Positions 32,994-33,001 of a DNA stretch of 33,001 nt are shown one piece after another. The translations under genes were made by a program, and so were the position numbers. This DNA is from Butyrivibrio sp. (GTDB lineage Bacteria; Bacillota; Clostridia; Lachnospirales; Lachnospiraceae), in the NCBI RefSeq assembly GCF_015056685.1, contig NZ_SVFW01000044.1:1-33001 (forward strand), read 5' to 3'. The notes under the pieces were generated by a model. It did not search any database. It was given only the letters and a program-made list of their open reading frames with translations, and was not told the origin of the DNA. Each line of letters begins with the position of its first letter. Position 1 is the stretch's first letter.

Positions 32994-33001
32994 GAAATGT
33001 G

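Noticed and set aside
1..33001. CRISPR arrays, tRNA or rRNA genes, insertion sequences, attachment sites
   Set aside because: No spaced identical repeats of CRISPR type, no recognisable RNA gene, and no transposase or integrase reading frame on either strand.

Overview
The window looks like chromosomal DNA of a motile, carbohydrate-fermenting Lachnospiraceae bacterium, most like Butyrivibrio or Pseudobutyrivibrio. This is an inference from moderately AT-rich DNA with AT-rich spacers, strong AGGAGG-type ribosome sites, an NADP-type glutamate dehydrogenase, a DUF4317 protein, a clostripain-like peptidase, HPr with the regulatory serine, and YesM/YesN plus LplB-type sugar transport genes. No rRNA, tRNA, CRISPR array, transposase, integrase or phage gene was found. 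Both edges are intergenic.

Layout. (1) 1-2100: gdhA, with a factor-independent terminator lying between its best promoter and its start, then an unannotated 52-residue ORF. (2) 2099-3864, minus strand: a two-gene unit encoding a DUF4317 protein and a CheC-like CheY-P phosphatase. (3) 4045-9913: a fructose PTS operon, DeoR-type regulator - fruK - fruA (IIABC) - ptsH - ptsI. An array of TGATT repeats with 10-bp period lies at the start of transcription. (4) 10032-11651: a membrane-anchored clostripain-family (C11) protease with a Tyr/Asp-rich tail. (5) 11688-16053: a MarR regulator with two palindromic operators over its promoter, and a heterodimeric ABC exporter with one degenerate and one canonical ATP site. 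(6) 16126-17472: a HipA-type kinase module in which the HipA N-terminal subdomain appears to be fused to the XRE/HipB-like protein rather than to the kinase. (7) 17460-32937: a carbohydrate uptake and de-esterification locus. It holds a YesM/YesN two-component system, a first binding protein and two permeases, a NIF3-family protein, two tandem alpha/beta esterases, a DUF3237 protein, an SGNH esterase, an AraC regulator, and a second binding protein with two permeases.

How it works together (inference). The last block looks like two ABC sugar importers, each without its own ATPase, serving cytoplasmic esterases that would deacylate imported oligosaccharides. Two promoters share a 35-bp element (two 14-bp blocks, 21 bp apart) just upstream of a -10 box and are likely YesN targets. 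Two other promoters share a different element that ends exactly 20 bp before the -10 box and are likely targets of the AraC protein encoded between them.

The most novel-looking parts are the rearranged HipBS/HipT-like module, translationally overlapped with the sugar-sensing kinase, the two promoter elements, and the helically phased operator array before the fru operon.
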